Assembly: GCA_025267735.1 (NCBI GenBank)
Contig: CM046299.1
Span: 11,988,232-12,052,231, forward strand
Source: Mactra quadrangularis
Taxonomy: Eukaryota; Mollusca; Bivalvia; Venerida; Mactridae
DNA length: 64,000 nucleotides
Reading direction: 5' to 3'
Both the position numbers and the translations under genes were made by a program. Shown piece by piece: positions 1-11,466 of the stretch. The stretch's first letter is position 1. Each line of letters begins with the position of its first letter. Below the pieces are notes generated by a model. That model saw only the letters and a program-made list of their open reading frames with translations, did no database searches and was not told the DNA's origin.

Positions 1-1063
1 AGCAATTACCATAGTCGAATGAGTTCTGAAACGGTCTGTATCTCTTAAACAAGTCATTTAATTTGCCAACAGTTGCATCAAACACGAGTATCATTGTAAG
101 TGAAACTCATTAATTCACACGTACTGAAGTGTAAATGTCACCAGTAAACTCGAGCGATGATTCAAATTGACAAATAAAAAGCAATCTCTATTTTATTGTT
201 ATTATGTCGCATTATGTAAGAATCATATGGATTATTTATAAAATCAACCAGTATAGAACTAAGTTCTTGTCCTAAAACAACACTCCTTAGTGCGGAAATG
301 ACGTCATTGGCGTTCAATGTTTTATTAGAGTAGTATATGGATTGCATTTACTTAGAACTATTAGGAGCTGCTCATTCAAATATTTCAACTTAAATTTCAA
401 CTTTTCTGAAATGACAGGTAATTTTGATATAAAATACAAATACGTGATTGAGTACCTTTAATGAAAGAGTGCGGTTTGTGAGAACAATTAGGATCGTTTG
501 TGACAAATCTGTTCACTGATTAAATATTTACATTCGAAGTGTTTTGCTATATTTCATCTTTCACACATTTCAACATACTATAAAGCAATGATGATATCTT
601 GTGAAAAAATATTATAACTCTTGTTAAACAAATACGATGATGTCATTACCACCTAAATGGAGACAATAGATCATACTGATTGATTTGAAGTAATGGTTAG
701 AGTAGATTGTATTTTTACATTATTATACAAACAGTATTAACTACGTTTAGTTCGCTAATAATGTAATCAGCCAGAAAGGTTTTATCAGTCAATGTTAAAA
801 GCTTTTTCGTCAAGAACGATAACTCTGTTACAATGTGACACCACATCTATTAGACTGCAAAGTGCTATGTGCTGTTTTTGATTTGGATAGAAATACGTAC
901 ATTTGCCAGCTAACACCACTATGTGTTTAAGTGTTTACACTTTGTGACAAATATGAATATACTTATTCAAGCAATTAAGCACAGATGTGATTTTCTGCAA
1001 AATGTAAATATGGTTAGGGAAAAAATCATAGAAAATCACTGATTTGTTATGTTTCTGTTTAAA
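1..1063. other. Unassigned AT-rich sequence
   Basis: I see no convincing gene, RNA or repeat here. Open frames are short and lack recognisable motifs. Undetected host exons cannot be excluded. Confidence 0.5.
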
Positions 1064-1067
1064 TATA

Positions 1068-1640
1068 CTGAACCAAAAAAGAAACTTTCGCCAAGTTTGA
1101 TTGTAGATATGTTAGTACAGTTTCAATCCTTTTGGCTGAAAGCTTACATTTTTGTAAAATAATGTATTGTGGTTCTTTAAAAATCGTCATTTTGGAGGAA
1201 AGGATCAGATTGATTGTTGAATTTTAAATTAAAATAAGGTAGGGGTCATTTCTAAAGTTAACAATCAGTAGCGTGTGTGGCCACCGTGGGCGATGCTGAC
1301 TGCCTGACAGCGACGTCGCACAAGTTTGTTAATGTCAGCCTGTGGAATATTATTCCATTCTTCAAGCAATGCAGCTCGAAGGTCGTTGGTGTTGTTTGGA
1401 GGGTTCGGACGTCGACGTACACGTCTATCCAGATTACCCCAAAGATGTTCAATATTGGGTTCAAATCCGGACTTTTTGAGTGCCAGTCGTCGATGAAATC
1501 AATGTTATGATTTTGTAAATACTGTATTATTGACACGAGCAACAGTTTTACAAGCTACTTCATGTATATATGTGTGTACATCTAAGTGGTACCCTTGAAC
1601 CATTGGCACATACTTTGCGAAAGTTTCTTTTTTGGTTCAG
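1068..1640 (-). mobile_element. Deletion-derived Tc1/mariner element
   Basis: A pair of terminal inverted repeats of about 28-30 bp with one mismatch bounds this 573-bp interval. The left end begins CTGAACCAAAAAAG and the right end is its reverse complement. TA dinucleotides lie outside both ends, as expected for the TA target of Tc1/mariner elements. The interior keeps only the C-terminal part of a transposase on the minus strand, placed almost directly beside the right-hand repeat, so most of the gene was lost by internal deletion. It cannot encode its own transposase. Confidence 0.85.
1258..1542 (-). pseudogene. Tc1/mariner transposase, C-terminal remnant
   Basis: The 94-codon frame carries the signature SKSPDLNPI near residues 22-30, which precedes the third acidic residue of the DDE/D catalytic triad in Tc1/mariner transposases. 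The expected acidic residue just after PI is leucine at position 31, so the catalytic triad is broken. The rest of the frame fits the usual C-terminal tail of the family. The N-terminal DNA-binding domain and the first two catalytic aspartates are absent. The ATG is arbitrary, because the true start was lost in the deletion. It lies between two good terminal inverted repeats that also point to Tc1/mariner. Confidence 0.8.
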
Positions 1641-1644
1641 TATA

Positions 1645-2298
1645 CTTCAAGTAATCAATTATGTATTATACGTTACACAGACCATTCCACTAAAAGTTGA
1701 ATCTACAACAAGAACGTAGTGTCATCTTTCACGTTTTAAAAAGAAAATGTTAACATAAAACCAGCATGTATTATCAAATCCCTACAAATGTCTTACAACT
1801 AAAGACACGAACAAAATGCTCAAATGTAGAAATGCTCGAAAATAATACAACACCACGAGAAGCCTGTGTATGACATTTCCCCGTAAGTTAAAACTATGAG
1901 ATCATATCAACAGTAAAACGAGTGTACCATCACTATCACCATACTACCTAGACTGAAATTCTAGTATATGTTCACAATTTGCATTAAAAGAAAAAGCTCA
2001 GGTAAATCAAATTAGGTTTCCATGGAAACGTATTGTTAAAGGTTTCAATATTATTCCTACGATATAATATAATACATGCATAACACCTGCTAACGTTACA
2101 AAAACTATATAGTTTCTATTGTTGGTTATGGTTGAAATAATCATTTATTTCATTGAATTTCTATCCTCTCACGTAACTCATAAATGAGTTGTGTTTAGAC
2201 GATGTTTAAACAACTGCGTCACGTTTTTGTATCACTGTCTAGAACAAATCTTACACAGCATATTTTTATTTTCATGCTTAACGGTTCAATGTGATGCT
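1645..2298. other. Unassigned sequence
   Basis: Between the Tc1/mariner derivative and the palindromic MITE I see only AT-rich DNA with short uninformative frames. Confidence 0.5.
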
Positions 2299-2621
2299 CA
2301 GTAGCCTGTTCAATTACCCTAAACATTCCAAAACGTTCCGTAACGATACATTCGGAGCTCCTCGGCCATTCGCTGCGAATAATCTCGGACATATTTAGAC
2401 GCTATTTTGAAACTACCGGTGATGAAATAAACAAATATATGATCGTTTAGCCATTGAGTGATGTTTCGATTTTAGTCCATAAAATTTGAAAAATCACTCA
2501 TTGCCTCAACGATCGTATATTTTTTTATTTGATTAGATTATTCGCAGCGAATGGCTGAGGAGTTCCAAATGTATCGTTATGGAACGTTTTGGAACGTTAA
2601 GGGTAATTGAACAGGCTACTG
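2299..2621. mobile_element. 323-bp palindromic MITE, family A, copy 1
   Basis: The two halves are imperfect reverse complements. The left end reads CAGTAGCCTGTTCAATTACC and the right end is its inverse. Inside, a second pair of arms contains CTCCTCGGCCATTCGCTG and its inverse, and the centre has inverted copies around an ACGATCG core. The copy at 50075-50397 has the same length and arrangement, and a diverged relative lies at 6361-6744. There is no coding potential, so it is a non-autonomous palindromic element. The transposase superfamily is not clear because no unambiguous target duplication is visible. Confidence 0.8.
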
Positions 2622-2756
2622 CTATGACAGTATACGGTAAAAGTATAAAACTAACAGTTTTATAACTTTAAAACTAACAGGTCATACTAACATCGCATTG
2701 CCATCTAAATAACGTCATTTTAGAGGAAAACTGACGTTATTTCTCTGACAAGAAAT

Positions 2757-2833
2757 TGAAGGCTGAACGATACACTATTGTGACTCCATTAGAAACTGAA
2801 GAGAGTTACAATAGTGTTTCGTTCAGCCCTCGA
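2757..2833. repeat. Perfect-looking hairpin, about 28-bp stem
   Basis: The arm GGCTGAACGATACACTATTG is followed about 20 bases later by a near-exact inverse ending CGTTCAGCCC. Only a few mismatches occur over about 28 paired bases. It could be a very short MITE, a solo palindrome end, or a structured transcript. I see no flanking target duplication. Confidence 0.6.
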
Positions 2834-3381
2834 ATTGATATGGATTTATTTTCTGGGTAAAAATACCGCTTTCATGCAGAATACAAAGAAATTACATGTA
2901 ACAGAATATTCGTCAGTTCAGTATTTATTTTTAAAGTGACGTAATCACTATAAATAAGATAAGAATAGATATATTTCCATCGAATATTCTCATCGAAAAC
3001 TCAACATTTTTATCGTAATACATGAACTTCTTAATTAATCTTTATTTTAGAATATTCATGTATCCATGTTTCATCTTTGATTGCATCATGTTGAAATGTC
3101 ATTATCAAACATTCCAACATTCATCCTCAATTTCATTTGCTCCAATGTTTGTTATATCAATTGAAACAAATCAAGTTGACATGATTTCCTATTAATTAAG
3201 ATTATTTATTATTAGAAATGAATTCTATTCATTATTTAGTGTATCAAATTCATCCAAAGTGTGTTTAACCATTCCAACAAACCATTAACATTGGTCTACA
3301 GCATTTCATTGTGTTGTGAAGACGGTGATTAATTAAAACGATACATGACATTAAGTAATCATTCACTTGTTTCATATTCTT
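2834..3381. other. Unassigned AT-rich sequence
   Basis: Nothing recognisable. There are repeated short ATTCCAAC-like and AATTTCAT-like words but no clear tandem unit. Confidence 0.45.
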
Positions 3382-3687
3382 TGTTTTTGTTGGGTTTAAC
3401 GCCGTAGCATCACATATTATAGGGGATATAACGGCGGTCAGCCAACCTACTCACTCCTCCTGGAAAGGGTAAATCTCTGGATATAGCTGTTAACCAACTT
3501 CTAAACGCATACTTTCGTCAGTGACTGACGACTGCCCTACATAATTAAAAATCATGGGTAGGAGGGAAAATGACCGAAGAAATAATTTCATGACCAAGCT
3601 CCACGAAAGTATGCCCCGCCCGGGAATCGAATTCACGACTCCTCGATCAGTAAACTTTCGTGCTACCAACTGAGCTAAGAGAACGGT
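3382..3687 (-). mobile_element. tRNA-headed SINE, family 1
   Basis: On the minus strand the element starts with a tRNA-like promoter: A box TAGCTCAGTTGGTAG followed by B box AATTCGATTCCCG. A body with GTCAGTCACTGACG and TTAACAGCTATATCC follows, and the element ends in a GGCGTTAAACCCAAC tail. This order (pol III A and B boxes, unrelated body, short A-rich end) defines a tRNA-derived SINE. Related copies lie at 8540, 9160, 11467, 18204, 22929, 31506, 35290 and 61480, so the family is abundant here. It is non-coding and presumably mobilised by a LINE. Confidence 0.8.
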
Positions 3688-3689
3688 AA

Positions 3690-4491
3690 ATTTCAACACC
3701 ACGGTCATCTCGAATATGTTAAACATTTCTTATTGAATGCATCTACTGTTCTGAGTAATCAGTCAAGGTCACAAAGAGTCCATTTACTCTGTTCAATATT
3801 AAAACAACACAAGACGTGAGGTATTTTAGAACTATTTCTTGCTCTAAGTATAGAAAAAATCTTGGAAATCTACATTATTTTTTATCGCCTGCTTAAATTT
3901 TGGTTTTATTCTTTTGATGCTTAAAGTTATTCTTAGAGATTTTTAACAATGACTAAGACATTAGTCTACCTACACACTGTCTTCGAAGAGATCTCGGAAA
4001 CCACAACTTTGTACATGAAGTCGACGATAACAGACATTGTAACCTACATACGTACTCGGTACAGTAAAGTGAAGGACAGAAGCCATGAAAACAGACATCT
4101 ATCCTACATACATACTTGTTACAGTGAATGATCTATCCACTTTATCGGTTTAGCGCGAAAACTCAAGCTACACTTACGCCACCTATCGGAGCTCAAACCA
4201 TGTGGAAGTAAATTTCGTCTAGTTAAAAAATTCAAACGACGAAAATTTTATTATACCGTCTATTTACTTCAACACTTAAAGAGTCGACAATAAGATGACA
4301 CGTAGTAATAGTGAAATATTTAAATAAGAGAAACGATTGAACAGTTGGTAAGAAAAGATCAAATGAATGTAAATGACTATTCATTAAAACCAACCGATCT
4401 ATATAATATGACAAAGTCACAGTACTTATCGATAGATCACCTATTCCCATGTAACTATAGTTATATACATTTTATCATACTGACGCAATCC
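3690..4491. other. Unassigned; contains a small direct duplication
   Basis: Around 4030-4070 and 4090-4130 an ACAGACAT...CCTACATAC...TACAGT block of about 40 bp occurs twice in the same orientation, with some differences. Nothing else is recognised. Confidence 0.45.
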
Positions 4492-5154
4492 TTTTTCGGC
4501 GCAGCTGTCTAAGCCAACTTTTGACCTATATTTCAACCAATACAATTTGCTCTACCGTAGCTGTTTTTCCAATGAAAATCCTTTACGGGTATAAATAAAT
4601 TGATAAAACACATGACACCATTGCCTATTTGTGATAAACTGGTGCATAGCATGTATAGTAGCTGCTGACTATTTACTCTGTGTATGATGAGTGACTCACT
4701 ATGCCAATTGATCACACATTCGTCGTGGTACGCCCCTTGCGGTATAACTAAACTGCGAGTATGACTTAGCGCACGCTCGGAATGGGTTTTCATTTTGTCA
4801 TATGTAGGCCGCCATTGAGCATTTCTATCAAATTGTTTTATGTTCGCCAGAAAAGTAACGTAAATCGTTTGGTCATTCTGGAAAGAAGTGATTTTTAATC
4901 GTAAATCCATGGCATTGTTATTACAGATGTTTTTAATTTTAGAAACGGACAGATTTTCCAAATTGACAAATCAGCGAAGTGGCAATATATTCGGACAAAA
5001 ATTGTCAGTTGAGACTGAATTGCAATTTCGGACAAACTACATTAGACCTATAGTTAATACATGTACGCCATGCATGACCAACATTTATACTTCAAACCGT
5101 TGAAGACGAACCAAACAGAGCGCCGACTATCTTTTTTTAAAGATATTTCTTGTT
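4492..5154 (+). mobile_element. Helentron-associated (HINE-like) element, copy 1
   Basis: This ~663-bp repeat starts TTTTTCGGCGCAGCTGTCT and ends with GAGCGCCGA, then a hairpin of ATATC, a T/A run and GATAT, then TTCTTGTTT. The 5' CGGCGC and the subterminal GCGCCG near the 3' end are inverted repeats. A short palindrome follows the second one, and the ends are otherwise unlike each other. This asymmetry is known for helentron/Helitron2 elements and their non-autonomous HINE derivatives; the assignment to that class is inference. Near-full-length copies occur at 7491-8125 (reverse) and 40702-41368. The minus-strand 142-codon frame at 4533-4961 and its counterpart in copy 2 lie wholly inside the repeat and show no conserved domain. 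Confidence 0.75.
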
Positions 5155-6360
5155 TGATAAATGTTGCAGTCATAAAATTTCTTATTTCACCATAAATATC
5201 AACTAAAGTTCTCGTTTACAGTTTTACCTACATATACATCAAATTATACTCCCTTGGTACTTTCTAGATGTCAAATAATTTATAATTTCTATGATTTGTT
5301 GGTAAAAACTATCTCAAACCCATCAATCATGCTAATCCATTTTATCAAAAAAATTCATTGATGGACGTGTTTGATGCATTAAGAACTTATAATGTTATGA
5401 TGTTTGTTTCAAAATTTTCTCAGATCTTAGATAATGGTTTGGAAAATATGATCATCAAATTAGAGAAATATTCGTACAGAAACGATTTTTTTTATGTTTT
5501 TCGCATGGTACTTTGTTTCATTTAACTGCTCTTTATGTTTAATAAACTACAGAATTTGCTCATCGTTACAGAGAACCAGTCTGATTTATGTGACGTAAAT
5601 TATTTAGTAAGTAAATTATAGAACAAACCAGTCTGTGTTTAGAGATTACATTAAGTTGCTTTCATTGAATGGAAACCAAAGTTTCAATAGTACAATAATG
5701 ATGCTTTTACTTCCAGCCCGTGTTTAAACTTATCTCAGTAGAATTACAGCAAGGTATTGCGTTAATTATTTGATTACCATAGCGCATTCATCTGTCAATC
5801 AAAATGGACACTAGAGGAAACTTGAACAATTGAATGTCGTAAAGCCGTGAGTACAGACACGTCACAAATGGGATAAATTATTTGGTTAATTTAACAAACA
5901 ACTTGATCACCACGTTAGTTTATTTTTTTGTCTGCTGTTTCCTTATATGGTCTTTGTCATCGCATTTGTATAAATATTAAGGACCAGACTGAGTTGTCTT
6001 CTCAAAGCGTAAATTCACATAATTGGCTTCAAGGATTTGATTTTGTAACAGACGAACCGTAACTTGTCAAAGACGTATCTACTGTACAAGATCAACAAGA
6101 TATTGCCAATAATGATCGCCTTAGGTACACAGGCCCAGGATGCACAACATACAGTGCCAGAAGTCCGTGGACATATTCTAGTTTAAGGATTTTACCTTTT
6201 TATCTTTTCATTCCTCGGGAGTGGCATTTTACAGTTAAATTTCAACACAGAGCAGAACACAAAAATCGCTCTAACTCCGTAGAAAGTAGAGTCTCAAAGA
6301 TTATTTGTGATGAAAAGGTACGTAGCCAGGAAAATATTTGCTCATTTTTTACTCTGTGTA
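5155..6360. other. Unassigned sequence
   Basis: There are no recognisable genes or repeats. Frames are short. Confidence 0.45.
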
Positions 6361-6744
6361 TTATGGAATACATTCGGAACACCTTTCATGAATGAATAAT
6401 CTCGGAAGGATTCGTGGGGGTCTACCCTGGCGGCTTGGGATTTTACTACCTACGCGAGGCGAAGCACATAACGGTTATGCAAAATAGTTCTTGTAGTATA
6501 CACCCAGATCATTGTCGAAACATATTTCTATGTTATATATTGAACCAAATATTGTTCAGCGATATCATTGAACTATGTTATTTCAAATTTACGGTTTTTC
6601 AAATTTACGGTTTAAAAAAATCAATAATCGCCTTAACGATCGTGTATTTGTTTACTTCAACACCGGTAGTTTCAAAATGGCGCCTAAATATGTCCGAGGT
6701 TATTCGTGGCGAATGGCCGAGGAGTTCCGAATGTTATGGAATAC
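6361..6744. mobile_element. Diverged palindromic MITE, family A relative
   Basis: The right part (6625-6744) closely matches the right arm of the 323-bp MITE: ACGATCGTGTATTTG, then ACCGGTAGTTTCAAAATGGC, then GGCCGAGGAGTTCCGAATG. The left part (6361-6410) matches the left arm less well. About 150 bp of unrelated sequence (roughly 6412-6560) lies between, so this copy was interrupted or rearranged. The open frames at 6414-6767 and 6575-6784 are by-products. Confidence 0.6.
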
Positions 6745-6860
6745 TCACTATGCTCCGTGCGGTATAACTGAACAGCGAATATGACTTATAATGTATAATA
6801 ATCCAAACGAAATTAACCCTGCATAGCGCCGCATATCTTTTAAAAGATATTTTTTGTTTA
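6745..6860 (+). mobile_element. HINE-like 3' fragment
   Basis: It contains CGGTATAACTGAACAGCGAATATGAC-type sequence and then the family 3' end: AGCGCCGCATATC, a hairpin and TTTTTTGTTT. It abuts the MITE remnant, and internal parts of the full repeat are missing. The subterminal GCGCCG and the hairpin identify the family. Confidence 0.65.
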
Positions 6861-7490
6861 ATGTTACTGTGCCATATTGGCCCATATTCATATATGTCAT
6901 TAAACTCTTTTTTTATAAATACCTTATTTAAACAAGCTGTGTAACATAAATTAACTTCAATTGTAGTAAATGACTTGCGATTTGCTTATCCTGGATCTAA
7001 TTTTTCTAAGAACTATTGCACGACAATATGTTAGTAGTATATTATGTTTTAGTTGTACACTTTTCTGGGGAGATAACTTGATATTATAGCCCGCAATGAA
7101 CTTCACGTACGTATCTACATGTACGTAATGGTAAACTTAATACATTGTATAGAAATAAATCACATTAAAAACTTTCGAAGTTCATATGAAATTCATTGTT
7201 TTGCTTTGTCTAACATAATAAGACATTGTTGTCGCTGTTGTTTTTATATAATTATATTTTTATGCTGTATTGCGTTTTTTGTTGTATCAGCAATTTATAC
7301 TTCAATATTAACACCATTGAGAAGGTGATGTGAGCCACTAGACAGTTTAGTACAAGTATAACAATGATGTATTATCATGGTTCAAAGGTTTATTAAAATC
7401 TACAATGAGGTTTTGTAATAAGTAAGACTAGAAGAAAGGGGGTGTAAGTTAAAATCAATATCATTACATAACCCCACAAAAAGTCCTTAG
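6861..7490. other. Unassigned sequence
   Basis: AT-rich and without recognisable features. A 69-codon frame at 7119-7328 is hydrophobic but low in complexity and unlike any family I know. Confidence 0.45.
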
Positions 7491-8125
7491 AAACAAGAAA
7501 TATCTTTAAAAAAGATATTCGGCGCTCTGCTGGGTTCATTTTCAACGGTTTGAAGTATAAATGTTGGTCATGCACGGCGTACATGTATTAACTATAGGTC
7601 AAATGTAATTTGTCCGAAATTGCAATTCAGCCTCAACTGACAATTTTTGTCCGAATATATCGCTGATTTGTCAATATGGAAAATCTGTCCGATTCTAAAA
7701 TTAAAAACATCTTTAATAACAATGCCATGGATTTTTGATAAAAATCACTTCTTTCCAGAATGACCAAACGATTTATGTTACTTTTCCGGCGAACATAAAA
7801 CAATTTGATAGAAATGCTTAATGGCGGCCTACATATGACAAAATGAAAACCCATTCCGAGCGTGCGCTGAGTCATATTCGCAGTTTAGTTATACCGCAAA
7901 GGGCGTACCACGACGAATGTGTGATCAATTAGCGTAGTGAGTCACTCATTATACACATAGTAAATAGTCAGCAGCTACTGTACGTGCAAATAGCCAATGG
8001 TGTCATATGTTTTATCCATTTCTTTATACCCCTTAAGGATTTTCAGTGGACAAACAGCTATGGTAGAGCAAATTGTATTGGTTGAAATATAGGTCAAAAG
8101 TTGGCTTAGACAGCTGCGCCGAAAA
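7491..8125 (-). mobile_element. HINE-like element, copy 2 (reverse)
   Basis: This is the reverse-strand counterpart of the repeat at 4492-5154. The right edge is the 5' terminus (inverse of TTTTCGGCGCAGCTGTCTAA) and the left edge is the hairpin plus AAACAAGAAA. It is nearly full length at about 635 bp. A second 5' terminus in the other orientation begins only a few bases past its right edge at 8129. Confidence 0.75.
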
Positions 8126-8128
8126 CTA

Positions 8129-8370
8129 TGTTTTCAGCGTAGTTGTCTAATCTGACTTTCGGAATACTCTTGTTTATTTATATAAATCTCGTTCTATTGG
8201 ACAAATTTGAAATGACGTACTGGAAAACAGCAGCACCCCCTCCCTTTATGGTTGAAAAAAGGCTAAATGAACTTAAATTAGCGTTTCTCCGTGCTCGTCA
8301 AGTTAGGAAAATCAGACATCAGTGGTGTTTCCTTTAGCGTTATATGAAGTAATGCACGGTAATTTTTCAA
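8129..8370 (+). mobile_element. HINE-like 5' fragment, subfamily with short head
   Basis: It begins TTTTCAGCGTAGTTGTCTAA and continues with GACTTTCGGAATAC and TCTATTGGACAAA, words shared with the fragment at 32289-32545. Near its end AGTAATGCAC is shared too. It lies head-to-head with copy 2. Its 3' hairpin end is not found, so it is partial or belongs to a subfamily whose end I cannot place. Confidence 0.55.
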
Positions 8371-8539
8371 ACGTTAAATAGTTCATGGATAAAATCAGTT
8401 GAACGTGGGTCAAGTAATTGTTAATATGGTAAATATTTGTTCACATAACGGAAAAAATCATTACTGGCCTTTCCGGATTTTGGATGGACTATGAAATATA
8501 TCACACGACAAAAGTTTGTTCAAATAGATCACGAAGGAC

Positions 8540-8695
8540 AGTCTTTAGTCTCTGACAGAAGTACGCGCCTAGTGACTGAATGGTTAACAGCTAAATCCAG
8601 AGATTTAGCTTTTCCAGAATCGATGAGTTGGTTGACTGGCCTCCGTTATATAACTTAAACAATGCGTTGCTATGGCGTTAATCCCAACCAACCAA
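8540..8695 (+). mobile_element. tRNA-SINE family 1, body fragment
   Basis: It shares the GTTAACAGCTAAATCCAGAG block and the tail GTTGCTATGGCGTTAATCCC with the family-1 SINEs, read on the plus strand. The tRNA head is missing or degraded. Confidence 0.6.
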
Positions 8696-9159
8696 GACAT
8701 TTCTTGTTATAATTAACTCCATTCACATTAACCCATGAAAGTCAGAAACAAATAATCTTCAAGCAAATTTCAATATTAGCAATAATCAGATTATCAACAC
8801 ATTATTCAAACTACGTTACATTAATAAGTTTAAGCTTTAATGATAGTAAAATTACTTGCACCATGGTGGTCAGTTATTCTCAAAATTCCACTTGCCAATC
8901 AAATAACTTTCCGAGGGCATTGTATTATAATGGGATGAAGTTTATGGAAATAATGTTCAGTCATGAAACATAATAAATAATATATTTTCTCTAAGAAACT
9001 ATTTTCTCACGAAAACAAAATATATTTACATTTCATTATTAAAAACCAACGACTATTTTTAAATATTTGACTTTCAACACCGCGACCATGTTGATAATTT
9101 TGAATTGTCATTTCCTTTAGCACCCTACAAACTGGTTTGGACCCCCTTTTAAGTTATGA

Positions 9160-9300
9160 ATAAGTTACACGGCCATTATCCCTCCTACCACTTATTCTTG
9201 ATAATGTTGGGAGGGTGTCGACCACAGACGACAGTTTGCGCATAGTAACTAGTTAACAGCTGAATCTAGAGATGGTTGCTACGGCGTTCAACCAAACATA
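9160..9300 (+). mobile_element. tRNA-SINE family 1, degraded fragment
   Basis: CCTCCTACCACTTATTCTTG, GTTAACAGCTGAATCTAGAG and GCTACGGCGTTCAACCAAAC match the body and tail of family 1 with a shortened middle. No tRNA promoter is present. Confidence 0.55.
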
Positions 9301-10255
9301 AAACTATCTTTATTTTTTTCTGTTGCGGTTTTTTGATAAATGTTCTGTCATTTGTATTTTCTTTCTACAATACGACATCCAGGACGTAACAAAACCGTCC
9401 TTTTATTGTAAGAATTGAGTTTTTTTCTATCATTACAGTCAATATTCTGTGTTTCATTGTAGAGGCGAACGATGCTCTTCAATTGAACTAAAAGAAAAAT
9501 ATTAAGATTTTAAGACGCGTGAGAAAATTCGTCTGACATTGGGTAACACATTTTTGTCATTTAACAAAAAATCAAGACATCAATTAGCAGATGAGAATGT
9601 GGGACAAATCTCTAATGAAATCTAATCATGTGTACAGAATGTCGTTAGGAACATAAAAAACATTCATCTTAAACGTCTAACAATGCAGTACAGTCAGTAT
9701 TCCTTGCTTTTTTTGTAAAATATTTACAGTAAATGGTATTAAAGAGTTTTTCAATCTTTAAATACATTTTTGTAAATTATTTTTGTTTAATAAAGGCCAT
9801 ACTAATTTGTTTTTATTAAGCATTCGGTCAATAATTCAAACTTACAAACCCGACAAAGGTCCAAACGAAAAAAAACTCAAAATAATTAGTTCAATAAACC
9901 GGTCAAGTCAAATTGTCCATTATAGATACTACTACAGTTATTGGTTAAATCTGCCATTTGGAACTCTCTTTTACATCACCTTGAGTTACAAAATCTTCCC
10001 AAAGTGCAAACATTACAACATCAAACGTATTTATGTAACATATTGTTTCTCCATCATTACTGAAGAGCACAACTTCTTACAAAACATAATATACATGTAT
10101 GTATATTACTTATACATTAATTTTATAAACTAATTATGCTAATTTAGGACTTTTTCAGACGCTTTATTGTGTCTTTGTTTGTGAGGGTAAATCTGAATCG
10201 GTAAATCCTATAAAAAGGTTAAACATTACCACCTTTTTCATATGAAAACAATACA
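9301..10255. other. Unassigned AT-rich sequence
   Basis: A 116-codon plus-strand frame at 9783-10133 is rich in Asn, Ile, Tyr and Lys, as expected from AT-rich noncoding DNA. I see no domain and do not call it a gene. Confidence 0.45.
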
Positions 10256-10505
10256 GTGGTCGAGTGGAAGGGCGCGCGCTTAGGGGTCGATTCAGCCGAC
10301 ATAACAATGTTGTACCATATCCCCGATCATTGAAATCACCTTCGGGTAGGTGATCCCTTACAGTACCAATTCACATCTGGGTGGAGTGGAATAATTGCTG
10401 TTAAATTTCTTGCTAAAAGAAATTAGCAGTGCAGCTAGTGGGGTCCTTACCAGGGAACCCTCGATCACTAAGCGCGCGTCTAACCACTGGACGCACTGCT
10501 CCTAC
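10256..10505 (-). mobile_element. tRNA-headed SINE, family 2, with an extra inverted head
   Basis: On the minus strand GTCCAGTGGTTAGACG (A-box-like) and a B-box-like GATCGAGGGTTCCC precede a body with TTTAACAGCAATTATTCCACTCC. The left edge on the plus strand carries another tRNA-like segment, GTGGTCGAGTGG with GCGCGCGCTTAGGGGTCGAT, so the element is bounded by two tRNA-like heads facing each other. Relatives lie at 49722-49870 and 58118-58335. Either two copies inserted head to head or the element is a foldback SINE. Confidence 0.65.
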
Positions 10506-11466
10506 TAACGAATGTAAATGTTGTGTCCACCAAGAGTTTGGTAACAAAAGAAAATTAATAAAATTCTTAAATTTCAATAATTGTTTTTGGTAGAACCATT
10601 ATTTCTAATATATTTAATATGGTTGGTGATAAAATGGAATCGAATTTCAAGAATGCTCCATATTTATAAGATTCAGCATGTGCTATCACAAAGCCTTCAA
10701 AACCAAGTTCAATGCATTTCTTTTCTATAACAAATATTTAAAGCTACTTTGATAGTCTAAAACAGCAAATAGTACCTTTACAAAATGTAAGCAAACCTAA
10801 AAAGCATTTAAAAAATGGTAATAAAACTTTATAACCTATGTAGTCGGCTACTATGATTGCATTGTGAAAATGTCGATTCAAACAAAATTCAAAAAAATGG
10901 TTACATTATACTTTCTAATTTCTTCTTAAAAAATCTAAAAACCCGGACATTGATTACATTAATGCAAATCATGAGATGGTTCAGATTTAACATAGTGTCT
11001 AAATCACAACTGGAATGTCTTTGACATTTGATTAAGACATAACAATTGTGAAACTCAATTTTAAATGAAAAAATGTCCCTTTATTTCATCCTTTAATTAG
11101 CCACTCTTCCCGGAAACTGACAGTAAATTTTAGCAACTGCTGCTCAATACTTCTAAATTGCTTGTTTTTCTACTTCTAATTAAACCATCTCAGTTTGATA
11201 CCATCAACATTATTGACAAAAATTAGAATATTAAAAACTTCACATGTCATTACAATAAACTGTTACATCGATTCAATAAACTTGTGGAAGTATCCAATCG
11301 TTCTACAACAAGCGAGGTTGTATCTGCTCGTTTACAAGTTTCAACTTCAGTACCAACTTCTTAAAAACTCACACATTTGTACAAAATCATGTTGGAAGTA
11401 GTAAATCTGCGTTCTAATAATGACAATTTTAGTAGGAATAGCTATAGGATGTTTCATTTTTATCTT

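Noticed and set aside
1277..1510. 77-codon plus-strand frame
   Set aside because: Antisense to the Tc1/mariner transposase remnant.
4533..4961. 142-codon minus-strand frame
   Set aside because: Lies wholly within the HINE-like repeat; copies elsewhere are broken and no motif is present.
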